Assembly: GCA_022819645.1 (NCBI GenBank)
Contig: JAJEGU010000017.1
Span: 1-64,000, forward strand
Reading direction: 5' to 3'
DNA: 64,000 bases
Source of the DNA: Pseudomonadales bacterium
Lineage (GTDB): Bacteria > Pseudomonadota > Gammaproteobacteria > Pseudomonadales > Pseudohongiellaceae
How positions within the stretch are numbered: position 1 is the stretch's first letter; every line of letters begins with the position of its first letter. Under the pieces are notes generated by a model. That model saw nothing but the letters and a program-made list of their open reading frames with translations, searched no databases and was not told where the DNA came from. The translations under genes were made by a program, and so were the position numbers. This document shows, one piece after another, positions 59,708 to 64,000 of the stretch.

Positions 59708-61474
59708 CTACGCTTTACTTGGTGAAAATTGCCAAACTGATGCCGCCTCCTTTGCAAGTGCCCTAGATCTCTTTTCGATGACCTTTGGCGTCCATTCGTC
59801 GTGGCTCTCAGCGACCATTCTCGGCATGCGCAATGTACTGTTTTTGTACAACTGCGCCTTGGCCAAAAAACTTTTGTTAAATTCGTCGCTCGACCGATTT
59901 TCCCTTTTTGTCAGAATCACCATGTTGCCGGTGCGATAGATGCATTCCTTCGCACTTTCTTCCGAAAATGCCTTCCAATCAGACCAATGTTGATCGGATT
60001 GCGGTAGTACATGCTCGACGGTACAGTGATCTCGCCTCAAAATCTCAGAGCCAACTTGAAGTTTGGAGTTGATTCCGAATAGGAATCGTAGTGCTTTAGC
60101 GTTAGTACGTATTTCCATTTCAGTCATACGACGAATAAATCTCGTATTATCAATAACATCAAATTCGTCCGTTCCGGCAAGTTCCTCATAGATATCGAGC
60201 GATTGCAAATCAGTTCCCCTGAAGACGTCCATGGCAATATTGGAGAACGCTGCTTCAAACTTGGAAGGCTCGAACTTCGAGGCCACGAAAGTCGTCCTCA
60301 TCACGAATGAAGCCAGATTTTTCAGACTGCGAGCAACCACCAAGCCAACCTTACGTTTCGTCTCCTTATCCTTTTCTTCAAGAAATCGATGCAGCAGAGA
60401 AAACACCAAGGGCTGGGTCACCTTATAGTCCTTGAGTTCGCCGAGCAACACAGTCACGTCCCTATAGCCAGTGATCTTGGGAAGGTTTGTATTTAGTGCC
60501 GCATCCGGTCTCGAAGACGTGAGGGTCCGAAACAGTTGCATACTATCTTGCTTTCCCAAGCCAGCAATGAGTCGAAACACGTAACTTGGTGGATCATTTT
60601 GTCCAGCAGCCCTTTCTACCTTTTGCCTGACTTCCCTATAAAATCTGTTTTTTTGTAGATATCCATACTTGCATTGCAAATAGCATCGGAAATAGTCCTG
60701 CACATTGCTTGGCCCAAGAACTACAGCCGGAGACTCTAGTCTTTCGTGGATAGTTTCCCGTCGGTTAGGGTCTTCCTGATCAGAAAAATACGAATACAAT
60801 CGGTTACGGATCAAATCGACATCGTCGAGAGGTTTGCCACGGGCATTAAGCGATTCAAATACTGAATTCGCATCTACATCACCGGGCACTTCGAGTACCG
60901 ACACTTCAACCTTTTGCATGACAAAATCTGAAAAGCTTTCAATTGCTCCTCGATCCATTGCTCCCACAAAAATATCGATTACGTCCCACGCGGAGGTGAG
61001 CGCTCCATTAGTTCCAATGTCGTGACCTCGAATTAACTGCTGATAAGTGGATTTGTTTCGTCTTGGCGGTTCAATTCTTGGCTTGTACTTGGCGGCATCA
61101 GCTAACTTGAGAATGTGGTAGTCAGGCTCGTCAAACAAGGCACGTAATCCGCGAGTCTCTCGTGCATTATCTGGAGGCAGCATCTTTTCGAAACGGCGGC
61201 AAAGAGCTGCGATCAGTAACGAAAGAGTAATGAGCCGTTGCTGGCCGTCATTGATTCTCAGGGAAGTCATCAAGTTTGAGCTGACCAACATTATCGAACC
61301 AACGAAATAGCATGCTTTATCGGCTTCGACCGCGTCGTGCAGATCTGTCAGCAGTTCGCCAACCTGCTCTTCGGCCCAATCGTAGTAGCGCTGATGCCAA
61401 GGTACGGTAAAGCATCCCGAACATAGGACTTCTGATACGAGGCGAACCTCGGAAGCGATCTTTGTCTTGCTCAA
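59708..61474 (-). CDS. DUF262 + DUF1524 (HNH-like) protein, GmrSD/SspE-like
   Basis: VPWHQRYYDWAEEQVGELLTDLHDAV; RINDGQQRLITLSLLIAAL; VFESLNARGKPLDDVDLIRN; CTVEHVLPQSD; RTGNMVILTKREN. Confidence 0.88.
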   Translation of the reverse strand: MSKTKIASEVRLVSEVLCSGCFTVPWHQRYYDWAEEQVGELLTDLHDAVEADKACYFVGSIMLVSSNLMTSLRINDGQQRLITLSLLIAALCRRFEKMLPPDNARETRGLRALFDEPDYHILKLADAAKYKPRIEPPRRNKSTYQQLIRGHDIGTNGALTSAWDVIDIFVGAMDRGAIESFSDFVMQKVEVSVLEVPGDVDANSVFESLNARGKPLDDVDLIRNRLYSYFSDQEDPNRRETIHERLESPAVVLGPSNVQDYFRCYLQCKYGYLQKNRFYREVRQKVERAAGQNDPPSYVFRLIAGLGKQDSMQLFRTLTSSRPDAALNTNLPKITGYRDVTVLLGELKDYKVTQPLVFSLLHRFLEEKDKETKRKVGLVVARSLKNLASFVMRTTFVASKFEPSKFEAAFSNIAMDVFRGTDLQSLDIYEELAGTDEFDVIDNTRFIRRMTEMEIRTNAKALRFLFGINSKLQVGSEILRRDHCTVEHVLPQSDQHWSDWKAFSEESAKECIYRTGNMVILTKRENRSSDEFNKSFLAKAQLYKNSTLRMPRMVAESHDEWTPKVIEKRSRALAKEAASVWQFSPSKA

Positions 61475-61497
61475 GGGATCGTCCTTGTCAATAGTAG

Positions 61498-62679
61498 TTA
61501 AACAACGGCTTCAAGGCTGCGATGCAATGCCTGACGGGCATCTTCTTTGATCTGGTCTCTCCACCACACGTCTTCGATACAATCGATTTCTGCCGGCAAA
61601 ATCAGTGGTTCACCAATCTCAGATTCCAGCTCCCGCAGCTTGTTGAGAATCAGTTTGCGAACCTCGAGTTTGAATGGCCCCAGGATCGGACTCCCATCCT
61701 CGCGATGTTCAACGTTCCCATTCCGCCGCACAGGCAATCGATTGCTCTTGTCTTCCCGAAGTTCCAGCAGCCATTCCCTGAAATCGAACAGCGCTTCCAG
61801 CTTTTCCGTCTCACCGTGGCCGGAGTCTATCAGCCCTTTAAGACTTCGGTCCTTTTGGACAACGGTGCATGTCCAGCAGCCAAATCGTGGAGATGTGCTG
61901 CCGCAGGAAGGCGCCTGTTCCTTCGTGACGACCAAAGGACACTCCCCACCTCCTGCATTGCGATACAAGGTAATCAAGCGCCGATGGGTGCCGCCCCATG
62001 GCGGACTCCGCTGCATGAGTGTCATCCAGACATCGTTATCCTCCAAGTCAGCCAGCGGGGCGAACATCTGACAGCCCTCCACCAGTCCTTGCGGATTCAA
62101 TTTCTGGGCAGAAACTCCTCGATTATTCATCGCACGTCGGCGATTGTCGGACTCCGCTCGCCTCGTGCCGATCAGCAAAATCGCACCGCCGAATTCCTGC
62201 GTAAGTCGAAGGATCAGCTTGTTTGTGGGCGAAATCTTCATCCTGTCGGTACACCAGCGAAAATTCCTGGTGGGCGGTATGTAGCCTCTCCCTATGACGC
62301 TGACCCAGAATGTCTGGTCAATGCATGGCGTCGTAACTTCCGTTGAAATGGGTAGGCCCGACTGGACCCCCGCCAGATCGATTTGCTGCAACGAGTTTCG
62401 GAGATGACTGATAACGAGGGGCGATTCCACCAGCGTATCGTTCCCAACGACCAGAATCTGGCGGCTTCGCTGCTTCAGCGGCAGGTCCGCGATGACCTCC
62501 CAGACCAGTTGGAGCAGCAATGTGGAATCCTTGCCGCCCGAGTACGCGACGATCCACGGGTAGCTGTGCGCCTCCAGATATTCGGAGCGAATGACATCCT
62601 TTATGTCCTCAAGGCGTGAGGGCAGGCCTGAGATCGAAATTGCGAGGGCAGGCTCTGTCATATTTTGTTGCGGCTCCAA
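61498..62679 (-). CDS. dndC: DndC-like DNA phosphorothioation sulfurtransferase (PAPS reductase family)
   Basis: WIVAYSGGKDSTLLLQLVWEVI; VVGNDTLVESPLVISHLRNSL; FWVSVIGRGYIPPTRNFRWCTDRMKISPTN; CGSTSPRFGCWTCTVVQKDRSL. Confidence 0.92.
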   Translation of the reverse strand: MEPQQNMTEPALAISISGLPSRLEDIKDVIRSEYLEAHSYPWIVAYSGGKDSTLLLQLVWEVIADLPLKQRSRQILVVGNDTLVESPLVISHLRNSLQQIDLAGVQSGLPISTEVTTPCIDQTFWVSVIGRGYIPPTRNFRWCTDRMKISPTNKLILRLTQEFGGAILLIGTRRAESDNRRRAMNNRGVSAQKLNPQGLVEGCQMFAPLADLEDNDVWMTLMQRSPPWGGTHRRLITLYRNAGGGECPLVVTKEQAPSCGSTSPRFGCWTCTVVQKDRSLKGLIDSGHGETEKLEALFDFREWLLELREDKSNRLPVRRNGNVEHREDGSPILGPFKLEVRKLILNKLRELESEIGEPLILPAEIDCIEDVWWRDQIKEDARQALHRSLEAVV

Positions 62680-62764
62680 TCCGCGAGATTATCGGAGAAT
62701 CTGGGTGTGCTAACAAATGGTATACGCATGTTCACCGATTAGCCAAGAAAAGGCGGAAAATACT

Positions 62765-62792
62765 CGACCCGTCTCCGAGGAGTGACGGGTCG
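62765..62792 (-). terminator. Hairpin CGACCCGTC-N10-GACGGGTCG downstream of the symporter gene
   Basis: Perfect 9-bp stem; no strong U tract, so only a possible terminator. Confidence 0.4.
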
Positions 62793-62864
62793 CGCCGGGC
62801 TCATCCGAATTGCTGTTGCATACAGATGTTGATCGGCCCATACCCCGATTACAACAGGAATCAG

Positions 62865-64000
62865 TCAAATCTCCATCATCCGGTCGATGTCCCGGGCCAG
62901 TTTTGGTGGCGGGGTGGCGTAGGAGACCGCGAAGAACAGCACCAGCGAGGTGACGAATGCGGCGAGGCCGCCGGAGATTCCCCAGGGGAGGGTGACGCCG
63001 GCGAGCTGGACGGTGAAATTGATTGCCAGGGCACTCACCACGGCGGCCACGGTGCCAGCGGTGGTGGCGCGCTTCCAGTTCAGGCCGATGGCGAGTACCG
63101 GAAAAAGCGAGGCGGCGAAAGTGCTCCAGCCGAACGCGCCGAGCAGGGCGACAAGGGTGGCATCGCGATAGTACGAGAACAGCGCGAAGCCGGCGGCGAC
63201 CACCGCGAGAACCACCGTAACCACCCTGGCCCAGAACAGTTCATTGCGCACCGGCCGGCCGCGCAGGGCCCGGGGAATGTCGTGGATGACGGCTGCGGTG
63301 CCGATATTGAGGAATGCGTCCGAGGTGGACATGATAGCCGCGAACAGCGCGGCGAAAACAATGCCGGCAAGCAGCGGGCTTGCGAACATGGCCAGGAATG
63401 TGGCGGCGGCATCGTCCGGCAGCGCCAATGGTTCGGCGGAGCCGCCCACAACCACCGCGCGCATGACCAGTCCGATGGAAATCCACAGAAAGGCGGACAC
63501 CATGTAACCCAGCAGCGAAAGCGGCAGGATGCTGCGATTGTCCGCCAGATTCCGGTTCATCATCATCTTGGTGACGATATGGGGCTGTCCCGCAAGGCCG
63601 ATGCCGAACACAAAGAACCAGCCCAGCGAGGTGATGATTCCCGCCGCGCCAAAAGGCATCATCGATTCGCTGTCGTCGGCGAGCACGATTTCGCCGGCTT
63701 CCCGCAGGCCGCCGTCAAAGGCCTGCATGGCGGCAATCAGGATGAGAATTCCGGCCACCATCATCACCAGCCCCTGCAGCACATCGGTATAGACCGATGC
63801 GATCACGCCGCCGGTAACGCAATAGAACACCAGCACCGCGGATGACAGCAGCACGCAGGAGAACAGGCTGGTGTCGGCGAATCTTTCGGTGCCGGCAAGA
63901 ATCGACTGCATCACCACCGACATGGCCAGAATCTGGGTGGCAAGATAGCCCAGCACCCCAAGCACAATGGTCAGCGCCACCAGGCCCCGGGCCAGTTCGC
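62865..64000 (-). CDS. Sodium:solute symporter family transporter (5' end beyond window)
   Basis: FCVTGGVIASVYTDVLQGLVMMVAGI ... GLAGQPHIVTKMMM ... AAIMSTSDAFLNIGTAAVIHDI. Confidence 0.88.
   Translation of the reverse strand, partial: ELARGLVALTIVLGVLGYLATQILAMSVVMQSILAGTERFADTSLFSCVLLSSAVLVFYCVTGGVIASVYTDVLQGLVMMVAGILILIAAMQAFDGGLREAGEIVLADDSESMMPFGAAGIITSLGWFFVFGIGLAGQPHIVTKMMMNRNLADNRSILPLSLLGYMVSAFLWISIGLVMRAVVVGGSAEPLALPDDAAATFLAMFASPLLAGIVFAALFAAIMSTSDAFLNIGTAAVIHDIPRALRGRPVRNELFWARVVTVVLAVVAAGFALFSYYRDATLVALLGAFGWSTFAASLFPVLAIGLNWKRATTAGTVAAVVSALAINFTVQLAGVTLPWGISGGLAAFVTSLVLFFAVSYATPPPKLARDIDRMMEI

Noticed and set aside
55719-62679. Calling the island a canonical Dnd or Ssp phosphorothioation system
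   Set aside because: No cysteine desulfurase, DndD, DndE, DndB, SspB or SspC homolog seen in the window; only the DndC/SspD-like and SspE-like parts match.
62616-63845. 409-aa plus-strand ORF
   Set aside because: Antisense to the sodium:solute symporter; Gly/His/Gln-rich shadow sequence.

Overview
High-GC gammaproteobacterial-type chromosomal segment; the taxon is inferred only from gene content and synteny. Housekeeping and catabolic genes alternate with short mobile or defence-like insertions. Main blocks: (i) 0.4-10.4 kb: SDR, DUF4143-type AAA ATPase, three-subunit molybdenum hydroxylase, BON lipoprotein, hipB with a truncated hipA, MFS, intradiol dioxygenase-like protein; (ii) 10.4-10.8 kb: tmRNA (ssrA) on the minus strand with a readable tag and terminator; (iii) 10.9-30.6 kb: alginate/uronate utilisation (KDPG aldolase, two TonB receptors, KDG kinase, SDR, MFS, PL17-like and PL6-like lyases, GntR regulator), interrupted by smpB / NSS transporter / ratA-rnfH / CC-tail protein + ArsA-like ATPase; (iv) 30.8-47.1 kb: bamE, ada, DUF5916 protein, AbiEi-like regulator, fur, recN, methyltransferase, grpE-dnaK-dnaJ, PepSY, JmjC cupin, repetitive Tat-signal protein; (v) 47.3-55.7 kb: epoxide-hydrolase-like protein, second DUF4143 ATPase, vapBC, adenosine kinase-like protein, hemL, cytochrome c-Vgb fusion, GFA protein; (vi) 55.7-62.7 kb: a visibly AT-richer, tightly packed six-gene operon (DndC-like PAPS-reductase, DUF262/HNH, SNF2 helicase, ParB, ParB-HTH-like protein, beta-CASP MBL nuclease) with no DndA/D/E or SspB/C in view. 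Block (vi) is the best candidate for an undescribed DNA-modification/defence system. Other notable signals are a 167-bp palindromic CTAG-ended repeat element (4 copies) that supplies stop codons to neighbouring genes, and 22-23 bp tandem repeat arrays directly upstream of both DUF4143 ATPases. All family assignments come from reading motifs; no database search was run.
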